Assembly (NCBI RefSeq): GCF_014207985.1 | Contig: NZ_JACHMI010000001.1 | Span: 1,843,001-1,907,000 of the forward strand | Reading direction: 5' to 3' | Origin: Nonomuraea rubra | GTDB taxonomy: Bacteria > Actinomycetota > Actinomycetes > Streptosporangiales > Streptosporangiaceae | Length of the DNA stretch: 64,000 nucleotides | Shown here: positions 8,830 to 17,959 of the stretch, in pieces | How the letters are laid out: each line of letters starts with the position of its first letter | How positions within the stretch are numbered: the stretch's first letter is position 1 | Notes under the pieces: generated by a model | What the model was told of the DNA's origin: nothing | Databases searched by the model: none | The model's input: the letters and a program-made list of their open reading frames with translations, nothing else | Program-made: the position numbers and the translations under genes

Positions 8830-10035
8830 TCACGACTGTCTCGTCCTCCGTGGGCGGCGAAGTAGCAGGAATGCGACAAGCCAGCACAGTGAGGCCACGC
8901 CGAGCCCGATGCCGCCGAAGAACAGGTATTGGCCGTCAATCGGGGGATTGGTGCCTGGTTGATCGGTCGGCCCTCCGTCGAAGAAGTCCTTCCCGTTGTA
9001 CGGCGCGGCTGCGGCTTCGGCGCCTTTCATCGAGCCGGCCGCCCGTACTGCGGCCGCCGCATTGACCAGTCCGAAGCCGAGGAAGATGGTGTATCCGTTC
9101 GGTGGTTTGCGCGCTGTGGTCGTGAGGATCTGACGGACCTGGCCGGGAGACAGGTCCGGATTACGCGACAACATCAGCGCCACGACGCCGGCGGTCAGCG
9201 CGCAAGCGGGCGAAGTCCCTTGGACGGGGCGCAGACCGCCCTTGATGTCGGCGCTGTAGATCTCCGTTCCGGGAGCGGCGACCGTGTTGTAGGCGTGTAC
9301 CTGGGAGAACTGCGCTCTGCGGCCCTCACGCGACATGGCGGCCACCGCGATGATTCCCGGGTAGGCCGCTGGATAGGACACTGTGTTGTTCGCGTCGGTG
9401 TCCATGCGGTCGGTTGAGCCGCCGTTGCCCGCCGCGGCGATGAGGACTACTCCCTTGCCCAGAGCGTAGTTGACGGCGGCCGCCACATCGTGTTCGTAGT
9501 CGCGCAGGCCTTCCCACTCGTCCGAGCCGATGGACATGGAGACGATGTCGGCCCCCTGGTCAGCGGCGTACCTGATGGCCCGGGGCAGGGCCGTCACGGC
9601 TCTCATGGTCTGCGCGTCCGCCTTGCCTGTCTCGTAGAACTTGCGGATGGCTTCAATTTGCCGCTCCCGAGCCGGGTCCTCGTTCTCCCAGAGGGCTCGC
9701 ACGGACAGGACGCGCGCCTCGGGCGCGACGGACAGCACGTTGTACGCCATGGCGGTGCCGTGCCCGCCCCAGTACGACTGGCCGGGCTTCGCGCCTCCGC
9801 CGATGAGGTCCGGGCCTTGAATGACGCGCCCCCGCAGTGCCGGATGCCGATCGACGACTCCGGTGTCGAGAACGGCGACCTTTACTCCCTTGCCCCGCGC
9901 ACTGCGGTGCGCTTCGGGTACATCCATGACATCGGCCTCCCACCCGCGGGCACTTTCGGCCTGCACGGGGGCGGTCACGCCCAGGATGAGGGCGGCCGCG
10001 CACGCCATCGCGCTGCTTCTCATGGCGCGTCTCAC
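8830..10035 (-). CDS. Mycosin-like S8 subtilisin protease, membrane-anchored
   Basis: The GTG at 10033-10035 overlaps the stop of the upstream gene (GTGA), giving 401 residues. A signal peptide (SAMACAAALILGVTAPVQA) is followed by the catalytic domain: Asp57 in VAVLDTGVVDRHP, His92 in WGGHGTAMA, the oxyanion Asn204 in IAAAGNGG and Ser275 in VQGTSPACALTAG. A C-terminal TM helix (YLFFGGIGLGVASLCWLVAFLLL) and an RRPRR tail give the topology of mycosins. Mycosins usually belong to ESX/type VII loci; no EccC, EccD or WXG100 gene is in this window. GTSPA in place of the usual GTSMA/GTSFA is a small deviation that still keeps the Ser. The partner is the TM protein at 10032-10841. Confidence 0.88.
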   Translation of the reverse strand: MRRAMRSSAMACAAALILGVTAPVQAESARGWEADVMDVPEAHRSARGKGVKVAVLDTGVVDRHPALRGRVIQGPDLIGGGAKPGQSYWGGHGTAMAYNVLSVAPEARVLSVRALWENEDPARERQIEAIRKFYETGKADAQTMRAVTALPRAIRYAADQGADIVSMSIGSDEWEGLRDYEHDVAAAVNYALGKGVVLIAAAGNGGSTDRMDTDANNTVSYPAAYPGIIAVAAMSREGRRAQFSQVHAYNTVAAPGTEIYSADIKGGLRPVQGTSPACALTAGVVALMLSRNPDLSPGQVRQILTTTARKPPNGYTIFLGFGLVNAAAAVRAAGSMKGAEAAAAPYNGKDFFDGGPTDQPGTNPPIDGQYLFFGGIGLGVASLCWLVAFLLLRRPRRTRQS

Positions 10036-10841
10036 GCCTGTGCCGCCCGGCTTTCGCGGACAAGCTGGGCGGCAACCTCTTGGGCCAGCCCCACCGCGGA
10101 GTAACCCCAGGGGGAGCGGTCCGCCCGCTGATCCCAGTCCCTCTTCCCCCACGGAAAGGGGAGTTTGCCGGCTTTGCGGCCGTCGGCGGGGCCCGCGGTC
10201 ACTGCGACGAACACGGGCGTGTGGCGGTCGAGACAGAACGTGCCTCCGCTTCCTGCGCGCGCGGCGTCCTTCCATTGGGTGCCGCGGGCTGGCAGCGCGC
10301 GTACGCCGTAGTCGGCCTCGTTGCTCTGGGCCTCCTCCAGGATGTGCTCGAGCTCCTTCACGCCGTCGGTGTCCTTGAAGGTCACAATGGCGACGGTCGC
10401 GGCCGTTCCACCGCTGACGTCGAGGTAGGTGGCGCGGACCGCAGACCGGCAACCGTGTGCGGCGGCCAGCTCACCGAGTTGTCCACTCAGCGCTCTACCG
10501 CAGGCCGTCTCTTCAGAGACCGCCATCCGGCGCCAGCCCCGCCCATCCTGCGGCCGCCGCTCCCTCGCGTGCGCCTCCCGGATGCCCATCATGTCCGGGA
10601 ACAACCTCTCGACCGGGACATTCCGCCACAGATTCGCTGAATACTCATGGTTGCGGACCACCTGTTTACTGTTGGCCATGGCCTTCAACGTGATCGCGCC
10701 GCCAGCCAACGCGGGCAGGCAGCCGAACGCGCCGATGAGCACGCCGGCAACGACTCTTGCTGGGCTGCGCATGGGCCGGGGGGACCGAGCCGGACGGAGC
10801 AGAGGCGTCCCTGCATGTTGCGGTCCGGGCGGATAGGCCAT
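10032..10841 (-). CDS. Membrane protein partnered with the mycosin-like protease
   Basis: This 269-residue protein starts at the ATG at 10839-10841, with CAGGAG ahead of it. A basic Pro-rich N-terminus leads to one TM segment at about residues 29-50 (RVVAGVLIGAFGCLPALAGG); the remainder is a soluble, probably extracytoplasmic, domain. Two cysteines (TACGRA, HGCRSA) and a VKELEHILEEAQ helix are visible. I do not recognise the family. Overlap of its stop with the protease start implies stoichiometric production, so it may be the protease's substrate, chaperone or membrane adaptor. That is inference from gene order only. Confidence 0.6.
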   Translation of the reverse strand: MAYPPGPQHAGTPLLRPARSPRPMRSPARVVAGVLIGAFGCLPALAGGAITLKAMANSKQVVRNHEYSANLWRNVPVERLFPDMMGIREAHARERRPQDGRGWRRMAVSEETACGRALSGQLGELAAAHGCRSAVRATYLDVSGGTAATVAIVTFKDTDGVKELEHILEEAQSNEADYGVRALPARGTQWKDAARAGSGGTFCLDRHTPVFVAVTAGPADGRKAGKLPFPWGKRDWDQRADRSPWGYSAVGLAQEVAAQLVRESRAAQA

Positions 10842-11309
10842 ATCGAGGAACTCCTGCCACGTTACTTCCGGGAATCATTTTCGTTCGTCGACATGCATCG
10901 CGAGGCGACATCTGATCGCCTAGGAAATGGTTGGAAATGCTAGCCAAAGCCTCTGAGGTCCAGCCAGCGAGAAACAGGCCAGAAATCCCACTCTTCCAGC
11001 CAGCACGCCTTCATGCTTACTTCTGAACGTAGGTTCGGAGTTCGAGTCCCGACGCCTATCTTTCTGAATCTTCCGAGCCTTCCTCTGAATTCAGAGAGTG
11101 ATCGCCCGCTCCCGGACTTGGACAGACACCGACCTACGCGCTGGCGGTGGCCGAATCCGTGGGCTTTCTGGCATTGCGCCGGAAAGCGTCCGACCTCAAG
11201 CTGTTCCCGTGTTCTTTCCGCCGTCTAATGACGTCTTGCGGAACAGCGTGAAGAGCGCGAGGAACAACGGTGGCGAGCGATTCCGCCCGAGGCTTCGAGG
11301 AGTTCGGTA
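10842..11309. other. Intergenic region between divergent operons
   Basis: Promoters for the leftward protease operon and the rightward C39-like gene should lie here. I see no clear -10/-35 pair. The 11020-11060 stretch contains a tRNA-T-loop-like string (GTTCGAGTCCCG), discussed under rejected items. GAGG and GGAG around 11289-11302 serve as ribosome binding site for the next gene. Confidence 0.35.
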
Positions 11310-11972
11310 GTGAAGCAGTGGATCATGAAGTGCACCGCAGCCCTAGCCGTATCGATGGCGTTCACGGCTGGCGCGCAGGTCGCACCTCAGAACCTGGCGC
11401 ACGCCGCCGCCGGGTTTGTGGCTGTGCCCCAGGCGGGTAGTGCTGCCATCCCCCCGCTGGCGCATACGCTGCCGTTCAAGGGGCAGTACATGATCAAAAG
11501 AAACCACTGCGCCCCAGCCGCGGCGCAGATGATCCTGTCGACCTTCGGCATCAAGGTTGACCAGGCTACTCTGGCCAAGAAGATGGGGACCACCACCTCG
11601 GGCACCTCGTGGGAAGGTTCCATGAACACGCTCAACGCGTACGTCAAGCCCCGGGGCTACAAGTTCACTCTGGCCACGGATGTCACCAAGCGGCCGCTGA
11701 CCCTGATGAGCCGCTTGTCCCACGACATTGGTGTCCTCCGCCGGGCAACCGATCTCGCGGTATGGCCGGAGAAGCTGCCCTGGAACAAGGGCAAGGAATT
11801 CCCCGGCAACACCGGTCACCTGATTGTTGCCTACGGCTACAACAGCGTGAAGGGCACGGTCACCATTTTCGACCCCTCGAAGCCGACCGGTGGCAGGCAC
11901 ACCATCGCCGTGACGACGCTCGCCGGCGCGTTCCAGACGGGCTTCGGCATGCGCGACATCTCGCGTCTCTGA
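11310..11972 (+). CDS. Secreted C39-like (BtLCP/peptidase_C39_2) protein
   Basis: The GTG at 11310 follows a GAGGAG-type site and gives 220 residues. A signal peptide runs to about residue 33 (TAALAVSMAFTAGAQ, then AHAAA). The mature domain has the papain-like C39_2 signature: Cys67 in RNHCAPAAAQMIL, His170 in GNTGHLIVAYGY and Asp188 in TVTIFDPSKP. This family includes secreted cysteine peptidases and proteins that have lost activity. All three candidate residues are present, so activity is plausible. The gene stands alone and is transcribed away from the protease operon. Confidence 0.75.
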   Translation: MKQWIMKCTAALAVSMAFTAGAQVAPQNLAHAAAGFVAVPQAGSAAIPPLAHTLPFKGQYMIKRNHCAPAAAQMILSTFGIKVDQATLAKKMGTTTSGTSWEGSMNTLNAYVKPRGYKFTLATDVTKRPLTLMSRLSHDIGVLRRATDLAVWPEKLPWNKGKEFPGNTGHLIVAYGYNSVKGTVTIFDPSKPTGGRHTIAVTTLAGAFQTGFGMRDISRL

Positions 11973-12234
11973 ACTTGAGCGGGCCGCCCGCTCGCGCACA
12001 CCATGCGGGTGCCGACAGGTCAACCGGTCAGGTCAAGCCGCCGTCTGGTTCTCTCACGGGAGGCCGCCGGGTCAGGGAGTCGCCGGAATCTTCCGGGGAG
12101 GGCATGAGAGCGTCAGACGCCCGCCACACCGTGCTGTGCCCAGTTCGGACGTGCCCTCCCTCTCGGCGACGTGCCTCAGCCCGCCACGTCCGCCAGACGT
12201 TGGGAACAGTGGCCGTGCGACTGCACCCGCCATT
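11973..12234. other. Gap without a gene
   Basis: The region is GC-rich with no ribosome binding site or motif. It leads into an IstB remnant. Confidence 0.3.
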
Positions 12235-12454
12235 TCTCCGCTCAGCCCGGCCTGGACGAGGCTGTCGTCCGTGAGCTGGCTTCGTTGCGTTCCTGGACGG
12301 CGCCACCGACGTGGTCTTCATCGGGCGGCCCAGCGTCGGCAAGACCATGATCGCCATCGGCCTGGCCGGGCACCGCACCCACTTCACCACCTGTGACGAC
12401 CTCATCCGGCGCTTGAAGCGTGTCCTGGCCGAGCACCGCTTGGGATTGTCCTGA
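12235..12454 (+). pseudogene. IstB (IS21-family helper ATPase) remnant
   Basis: The frame reads LDEAVVRELAS, then FLDGATDVVFIGRPSVGKTM with a Walker A loop, IAIGLAGHRTHF, and jumps to DDLIRRLKRVLAEHR before a TGA. In intact IstB more than 100 residues separate the Walker A loop from that kind of helix, so an internal part has been lost. No IstA is adjacent. This marks an old IS21-type insertion. Confidence 0.7.
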
Positions 12455-12480
12455 AGCCGGCAGAGTCACGGGCAGGAAAA

Positions 12481-14244
12481 CTAGCCGAAGGGGATGCCGT
12501 CGAAGGTGCCCGACAGAGACGGGTGGGTGGAGAAGGCCGTCCAGATCAGCGTCACCTCGTGAGTGCGCCCGCCGTTCTCGGCGCGGAGCGTGGCGGTGGC
12601 GCGACCGTCCGGGGCGAGCTTGATTGGGCCGCTGACCCGCAGGTCGCGTACGAATTGAGCCTTGTCCAGGGTGATGTCCTGGTCGAAGGCGACCTGGCCG
12701 CCGCGCAGTCCCGGCTCGTGCTGCATCGTTGCGTACAGGTAGCCATTGGGGTTGCGGCGGGCGGTGGCGTCCGCCGCGGTAGCGAAGGTGGCCGCGAGGA
12801 TCTGCCGCTGGACGGTGCTGAGGTTGTGGGCCGGTTGTGGCGGTACGTCTGCGATCTTCTGGGGGAAGGCGCCGATGGCGCGGTAGTTCTCGCCGGTGCA
12901 TTTCTGGTCACGGACCTGCTTGGTGGTCAGGAAGGTACGCAGCGTGCCCCGTACGCAATCGCCCAACGGTCCTGGACGGAAGGACATCGCATGCCACCCG
13001 AACGGGACCCGGACGACAGTGGCGTTCGGGAAGGCCCGCAGCGAACGCTCCACTTCGGCGGGGCTGTTGCTGACGTCGAAATCCCCCGCCATCACCAAGA
13101 CGGGCACCTTGGGCAGCGCCTGCCCAGGCGGGCGGGGCGGGCTGTGGCGTGGAGTCGGCCAGTTGATGCACCACTCCAGGCCGCTGACGCCGGTGGAGAC
13201 AAGGTCCGCGATCTGATACGGCGCCAGCGGACGTACCTGTTTGTTGTACCGCTCGGCTTGTTCCTCACGTTCGGACGCCGAGGCCAGCCGGTCGAACGGG
13301 AAGGCGCCGTCGCCGCAGCGATAGGCCAGGTATCCGGCAGGATTCGGGTGGATGCCCGGCGGAGAGGTGTTGGGCCCCAATCGGGCTAGGCGACGCAGCG
13401 GAGCCGGGTCGCCGCGCAGGTAAGCGGCCGCGGCCGCGTTGATCTCTCGGCCGAGCACCGGCTCCTCCGGGATTCTCATCGTGAAGGTCCGATACAGCGT
13501 CACCTCCGGGTCCGGCCTTTCCCGCAGCCGGTTCACCAGCCGTGTCCAGGTGCCGGAGGCGCTGCCCGGCAAGGCGTCGCACGCCTTCGACTGCTCGCAG
13601 AGTTGATCGAGATAGTGGAGCTGGGAGCGATACTGCCAGCTCGCGTACCCGTTGGGCTCTACGACCGTGGTGCTGTCCAGGAACACCGCGTCCAGGCTGT
13701 GGGGGTACCGGGCCGCGTATGCCTGGGCGTACAGGGTGCCGTAGGAGTTGCCGAAGAAGCTGACCTTGCCCAGGCCGAGCGCTCGCCGTATCGCGTCGAG
13801 ATCGTGTGACGCCTGGTCGGCGGTGAAGTAGGCGCCCTGCGATCCCACGCTTCTGGCACAGGCGGCGACGGTCTCGGGCTTGAAGAAATCGACCCCCTCA
13901 CACGGCGGCGGCGAGGACTTCCCGAGCCCGCGCGGGTCCATGACCAGGAGATTCTTTCGCGTGAGCACGGGCCCGAGAGTCTTTTGTAGGTCGGGCACGG
14001 TTGGCAGAGCCGCCAGCGGCCCGCCACGATTGGCCACTACCGTCCCGTCGGCGTCCTTGGCCGGGATCCAAGTGAAGGCCACGGAGAGCCGTTTGGAGGA
14101 AGCATTCTCCCAGTCGAGGGGGACGTCGATGGTGCCGTCACAGGGGGTGCTCGCGTTCGCGCACTTATGCAGGCCGGTCGGAGGGGTCGGTGTGCCGGGC
14201 AGCAGAGCCGCGGTCAGTACGAGTCCCAGGGCTTTTGCGATCAT
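12481..14244 (-). CDS. Secreted tripeptidyl-aminopeptidase-like alpha/beta hydrolase
   Basis: This 587-residue protein has a signal peptide (AKALGLVLTAALLPGTPTPP). The fold is that of Streptomyces TAP/SlpD-E-type exopeptidases: LLVMDPRGLGKSSPP, the nucleophile elbow FFGNSYGTLYAQAYAARYP with Ser near residue 165, a cap region, VLVMAGDFDVSNSP with the acid, and VRVPFGWHAMS with the His. The conserved C-terminal DCVRGTLRTFL and an extra C-terminal beta domain follow. It would trim N-terminal peptides from secreted proteins or act on small esters outside the cell. The gene is monocistronic. Confidence 0.85.
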   Translation of the reverse strand: MIAKALGLVLTAALLPGTPTPPTGLHKCANASTPCDGTIDVPLDWENASSKRLSVAFTWIPAKDADGTVVANRGGPLAALPTVPDLQKTLGPVLTRKNLLVMDPRGLGKSSPPPCEGVDFFKPETVAACARSVGSQGAYFTADQASHDLDAIRRALGLGKVSFFGNSYGTLYAQAYAARYPHSLDAVFLDSTTVVEPNGYASWQYRSQLHYLDQLCEQSKACDALPGSASGTWTRLVNRLRERPDPEVTLYRTFTMRIPEEPVLGREINAAAAAYLRGDPAPLRRLARLGPNTSPPGIHPNPAGYLAYRCGDGAFPFDRLASASEREEQAERYNKQVRPLAPYQIADLVSTGVSGLEWCINWPTPRHSPPRPPGQALPKVPVLVMAGDFDVSNSPAEVERSLRAFPNATVVRVPFGWHAMSFRPGPLGDCVRGTLRTFLTTKQVRDQKCTGENYRAIGAFPQKIADVPPQPAHNLSTVQRQILAATFATAADATARRNPNGYLYATMQHEPGLRGGQVAFDQDITLDKAQFVRDLRVSGPIKLAPDGRATATLRAENGGRTHEVTLIWTAFSTHPSLSGTFDGIPFG

Positions 14245-14689
14245 GCCTCCAAGCTTGGTTTCCCGTGCTCAAGATTTCTTCGGCCTCTTGAAGGATTCCG
14301 TCTGGGAGCCTGCTCCCAGACGGAACCAGCGACCGTGAGATGATCTCGGCGCAACATCCCCTGGTGACGGCAAGGGCGGATCACGATGATTGAGCACGCT
14401 CGGCATCGGCATGGGTGCTTCTCGCCCTCCCGTTTGCAGGAGATGCAGGTAGACGGCCGAACGGGTCGCGAACAAACCCCGGTGGAGCCGTAGCGTCGAC
14501 GACTGGGAGGCGGCCCTCAACGCGGTCGCCCAGGGCGTTCCAGACCTGCTGCTGCCTGAACGCGTGCCCCGCGGATCTCTGTGGGGAGCGAAGTGCAGCG
14601 CGGTCCGCACCGCGATGGTCGGCGAATGTCATCCGCCTGAAATTCGTAGATACGTCCGTATGGTGTTGGTTGTGGCGCATCCAGCACCG
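14245..14689. other. Stretch without a supportable gene
   Basis: The 5' flank of the hydrolase gene presumably holds its promoter. Frames here are Arg/Ser/Pro-rich and carry no motif. Confidence 0.35.
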
Positions 14690-14803
14690 TCCGCAGTGGA
14701 AATCCACTTATCGGAGAGCCAGCGGGCTCAGCCGATCGGCATGTCAGCGGAGTCATCGCGGGTCGCGGTCCGGGCGAGGATCGTGCTGGCGTGTGCAGGG
14801 CCG
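14690..14803 (+). pseudogene. IS630-type transposase N-terminal remnant
   Basis: The frame reads HLSESQRAQPIGMSA, then SRVAVRARIVLACAG. This is the helix pattern (SExQRxxL, RARIVLACA) at the start of IS630-family transposases. It stops abruptly where the antisense IS5 remnant begins, so one element landed in or deleted into the other. Confidence 0.55.
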
Positions 14804-15479
14804 GTTCGCTCGATCACCCAGCGGTGCCGTCCCAGGGGCTGGCTGGACTCCACACCCCGGCGGGCGATACTCGGGACGATGCCCCGGCCGCGCAAGAAGG
14901 TCCGCAGATGGGGATGGCCATAGCCCTTGTCGCCGTGGAATTTCGCCGGTCGCCGTCGCCGAGGCCCGCGGCGGGAGCGGATCGGCGGGATGCTGCGAAC
15001 CAGCGGCTCCAGCGCCAGACTGTCATGGACGTTGGCAGCGCTGATCGCGACAGCCAGCGGTAGACCGGTCCGTTCGGTGATGAGGCGGATCTGCGACCTC
15101 TTCTTGACGCGATCGACAGGATTCGGACCTGTCAGCTCCCCCCTTTCATCGCCCGCACGCTGACCGAGTCAACCGCACCGCGACCAGTCCAGCCCACCCG
15201 CGCGCCAAGCTCGTCCAGCAAGATCCGGTACAGCTTGGCCCACACTCGCGCGGCGCTCCATTCGGTGAAGCGGCGGTGCACCGTCTGTCAGGAGGCGCCG
15301 AAGACCGGCGGCAACTGCCGCCAGGCGCACCCGGTGGTGGCCACGTACACGATGGCGGCCAGGATCACTCGATCCTCCACGCGGTGCCGTCCACCGCCCT
15401 GCGGCCGAGTCGGCGCCGGCGGTACCACTGGAGAAACACATCCACGTTCGATCCAACGATCAACACCCAAATGAGTCAC
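14804..15479 (-). pseudogene. IS5-family transposase, nonsense and frameshifts, 3' truncated
   Basis: The ATG at 15477-15479 starts MTHLGVDRWIERGCVSPVVP. The frame runs through VILAAIVYVATTGCAWRQLP and hits TGA where the family has SWQT. Later pieces are in other frames: HRRFTEWSAARVWAKLYRI, LDELGA, LALEPLVRSIPP and RLGRHRWVIERT. The next residues of the family (VSWLAGCRRLH) are missing because the sequence ends at the IS630 fragment. The element is dead. Confidence 0.7.
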
Positions 15480-15890
15480 GGTCTAAGGTCGCCGACGGCG
15501 GCGCACAGCAAACAGCCTCTTGATCGCCGAGCAAAAGCTGGTATTGACCGACTTTAGCCACTCGTTAGAGGGACTCGAATCCCAGTGTTTCAGCCACGGA
15601 AAGACGAGCGAAGTGCGGCCGGAGATCTTGTCCGGAACGGTGGGATGCTCGACCTTGCGCTCTGACGCTAATACGCAGCACGATCGGTGAAGCGGTCGAT
15701 TCGTGTCGGCATGACTGTTGACGAACGTTATTGAAACAGAGCGCTCTCCGATCGGTCGTCAGCGGCGTGACTTTGATGATGAACGAGCGAGTTCTCCGTC
15801 CGCTTGTGTCATGGCGAGTTTCAGCTGACATTCGCTACCGTCGCCCGATCCAGGGCCATCGAGATTAGCCGTTGAATCTTTAGGAGTTCG
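15480..15890. other. Intergenic region upstream of the MFS gene
   Basis: No coding frame is convincing. The 3' end holds the ribosome binding site TTAGGAG. Lower GC between about 15660 and 15850 is consistent with a promoter region. Confidence 0.35.
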
Positions 15891-17066
15891 ATGTCTGCCA
15901 CAGTTCTGCAGGAGCGGGTGCCGCTCAAGCGCTGGCTCGCCGTGATCGCCGTCGCCGTGGGCACATTCTGCGTTGTCACCGTTGAGCAGCTTCCCGTCGG
16001 CCTGCTCACTCCGATCGGTGGCGCGCTCGGCGTTTCCGAAGGGCTGGTCGGCCTGATGGTCACCCTTCCCGGACTGGTCGCCTCGGTGACAGCCCCTCTG
16101 CTCCCACCGGCCATCCGCGGGGCCGACAGGCGGACTGTCCTTCTCGTGCTGCTGTCGCTGATGGTGCTGGCCAACCTGCTGTCCACACTCGCACCGAACT
16201 TCGGTGTGCTGCTTGTCTCCCGCTTCCTCGTCGGTGTCGGCATCGGCGGCTTCTGGGCGCTGGCCGCTGGGATCGCGATTCGCATGGTCCCCGAGCGGTA
16301 CGTGCCCAGGGCCACGTCGGTGGCGTTCGGCGGTGCCACCGCGGCCAACGTGATCGGTGTCCCTGCCGGAACGCTGCTCGGTGGGCTCACCGATTGGCGG
16401 GTCGCCTTCGGTGCCGTGGGTGCGCTTGGCCTTGCCGTTGTGATCGGGCTGTTCATGCTGCTGCCGAGAATGCCGGTGAGTGATCAGGTTCGGCTCTCCA
16501 CCTTGGCTGGTCAGTTGCGCAATCCTGTGGTGCGAGCTGCGGTGATCACCACGTTTCTGTTGGTGAGCGGTCATTTCGCGGCCTTCACCTTCGTCGGTCC
16601 TGTTCTCCGCGACATCTCCAACGTGCCGGGGTCGCTGATCTCGCCACTGCTCCTGGTCTTTGGCGTGGCTGGGGTGATCGGCACCTTCGTCACCGGTTCC
16701 CTCGCGGGCCGTGACGTCCGGCGGACCGTGCTCGGGCTCAGTGTCGTGCTCGCGGTGACTCTGCTGACGTTCCCGGTGGTGGGTACGGCTCCCGCCACCG
16801 GCGTCGCGCTGCTGATTTTGTGGGGCCTTGCCTACGGCGGCGTGCCGGTGGCCGTACAGACCTGGATTCTGAAGGGGGCGCCCGACCACGCCGAGGCGGC
16901 CACTGCGCTCAATACGTCACTGTTCAACCTTGCCATCGCGCTTGGGGCGCTGATCGGTGGACGACTCATGGACGGCGTCGCGGTCACCGGTGTGCTGTGG
17001 GTCGGAGCCGCCCTCTTCCTGATGACGATCCTAGTTGTCAGCCGGACCGGGCGACGGGCGCAATGA
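15891..17066 (+). CDS. MFS efflux transporter (DHA1, AraJ/purine-efflux type)
   Basis: This 391-residue protein has 12 predicted TM helices. The N-terminal half carries VEQLPVGLLTPIGGALG, typical of the DHA1 subgroup of YdhP/AraJ-like exporters, then a short RGADRRTV loop, a VSRFLVGVGIGGFWALAAG helix and a GAPAG-like NVIGVPAGTLLGG motif C. The second half ends TALNTSLFNLAIALGALIGG. The start is fixed by TTAGGAG at 15880-15886. Such proteins export sugars, nucleosides or drugs; the substrate cannot be inferred. The gene is monocistronic. Confidence 0.85.
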   Translation: MSATVLQERVPLKRWLAVIAVAVGTFCVVTVEQLPVGLLTPIGGALGVSEGLVGLMVTLPGLVASVTAPLLPPAIRGADRRTVLLVLLSLMVLANLLSTLAPNFGVLLVSRFLVGVGIGGFWALAAGIAIRMVPERYVPRATSVAFGGATAANVIGVPAGTLLGGLTDWRVAFGAVGALGLAVVIGLFMLLPRMPVSDQVRLSTLAGQLRNPVVRAAVITTFLLVSGHFAAFTFVGPVLRDISNVPGSLISPLLLVFGVAGVIGTFVTGSLAGRDVRRTVLGLSVVLAVTLLTFPVVGTAPATGVALLILWGLAYGGVPVAVQTWILKGAPDHAEAATALNTSLFNLAIALGALIGGRLMDGVAVTGVLWVGAALFLMTILVVSRTGRRAQ

Positions 17067-17959
17067 CCGCGGCCGGATCGCTGGCCATCCGGCTCGGCGG
17101 GCAGAATGACGGCCGACGGCTACTACGCTGCGATCACTGGTACACCGCAGGTCACTGCGTTCGTTCTGCGGCGCGATCAGCAGCGGCGACCTCAGAGTTC
17201 CGCGACACCTGAGACAATCGCAGTCGTCAGCGGCCGGCCCGGCGGCCGGCCGAGAGAACGGTCGAGTGGTTCGCTTGCCGGGTTATCTTCTGCGATTGAC
17301 GGTTCCGACATTCCGCTACGCCGAAGAGACGGGTGCAATCGGCTCCATCGACCTCCGTTGAATTATCGCGGAAATCACGCTGGCCAAATCAGTGGGATCT
17401 CTGGCCCTCAACTCACTGGTCACGTCCTCAAGGAACGCCTAATATTAGAAAATATCGATGGTCAGGTGCCGCACGGTGAATTGCATCGATGAATCGATAA
17501 AGATCTCAGGGATGGCGTCAGATCATGTATTTTCTGCTCGTCCGGCGGTGGTTTGCCTACTAAGTCGCCTGGCGCAAGGCTTTTGACAGGTTGGAGGGGA
17601 CAAAGGCGGCTGGCGAAGATGCGTACGATCCTGGTCGGCGTCAATGCCGAAGAGGTTGAGGTCGTCGTGCTGTTGAATGTGCTGACGTTGAAGCGACGCG
17701 ACGACACTTCGCCTTCGAGGCACTCCAGGACACGCAGCAGTGCGTCGGCGTTGTGTCAGGGAGCCGCAGGATTATTCGGTTGCTTCCCCCGATGAGCGGT
17801 GTCGCCGTCCACGAGTGCCGGAGTAGCTTGCCGGATTATTGCCGGGGTGCCGGTCTTTCACCTTCGTTAAGCAAATAGTAGATGGCCAGCATATGTTGAG
17901 CAGCGTTCGTTCCGGCAGGAATCGACCAACGGGCTGGCCTTCCATTCGAGGAGGCTGTC
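17067..17959. other. 890-bp stretch without a supportable gene
   Basis: Several frames are open, but none has a ribosome binding site and credible composition together. 17420-17460 and 17860-17890 are AT-rich, as in promoter regions. TTGACA at 17583-17588 could be a -35 hexamer, but no matched -10 is clear. Confidence 0.4.

Noticed and set aside
11013..11060. tRNA-like 3' half with GTTCGAGTCCCG
   Set aside because: The T-stem does not close with a 7-base loop, the anticodon arm is imperfect and no acceptor or D-arm can be built. It may be an old attachment-site scrap, but it is not a tRNA gene.
15578..15600. T-arm-like string near 15580 (reverse strand)
   Set aside because: GATTCGAGTCCC occurs, but the stem cannot be closed with a normal loop and no cloverleaf forms.
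15759..16889. Leftward 376-codon frame opposite the MFS gene
   Set aside because: His/Arg/Gly-rich antisense shadow of a clear 12-TM transporter.
17583..17620. TTGACA as a promoter -35
   Set aside because: No -10 at suitable distance and no gene directly downstream; likely chance.
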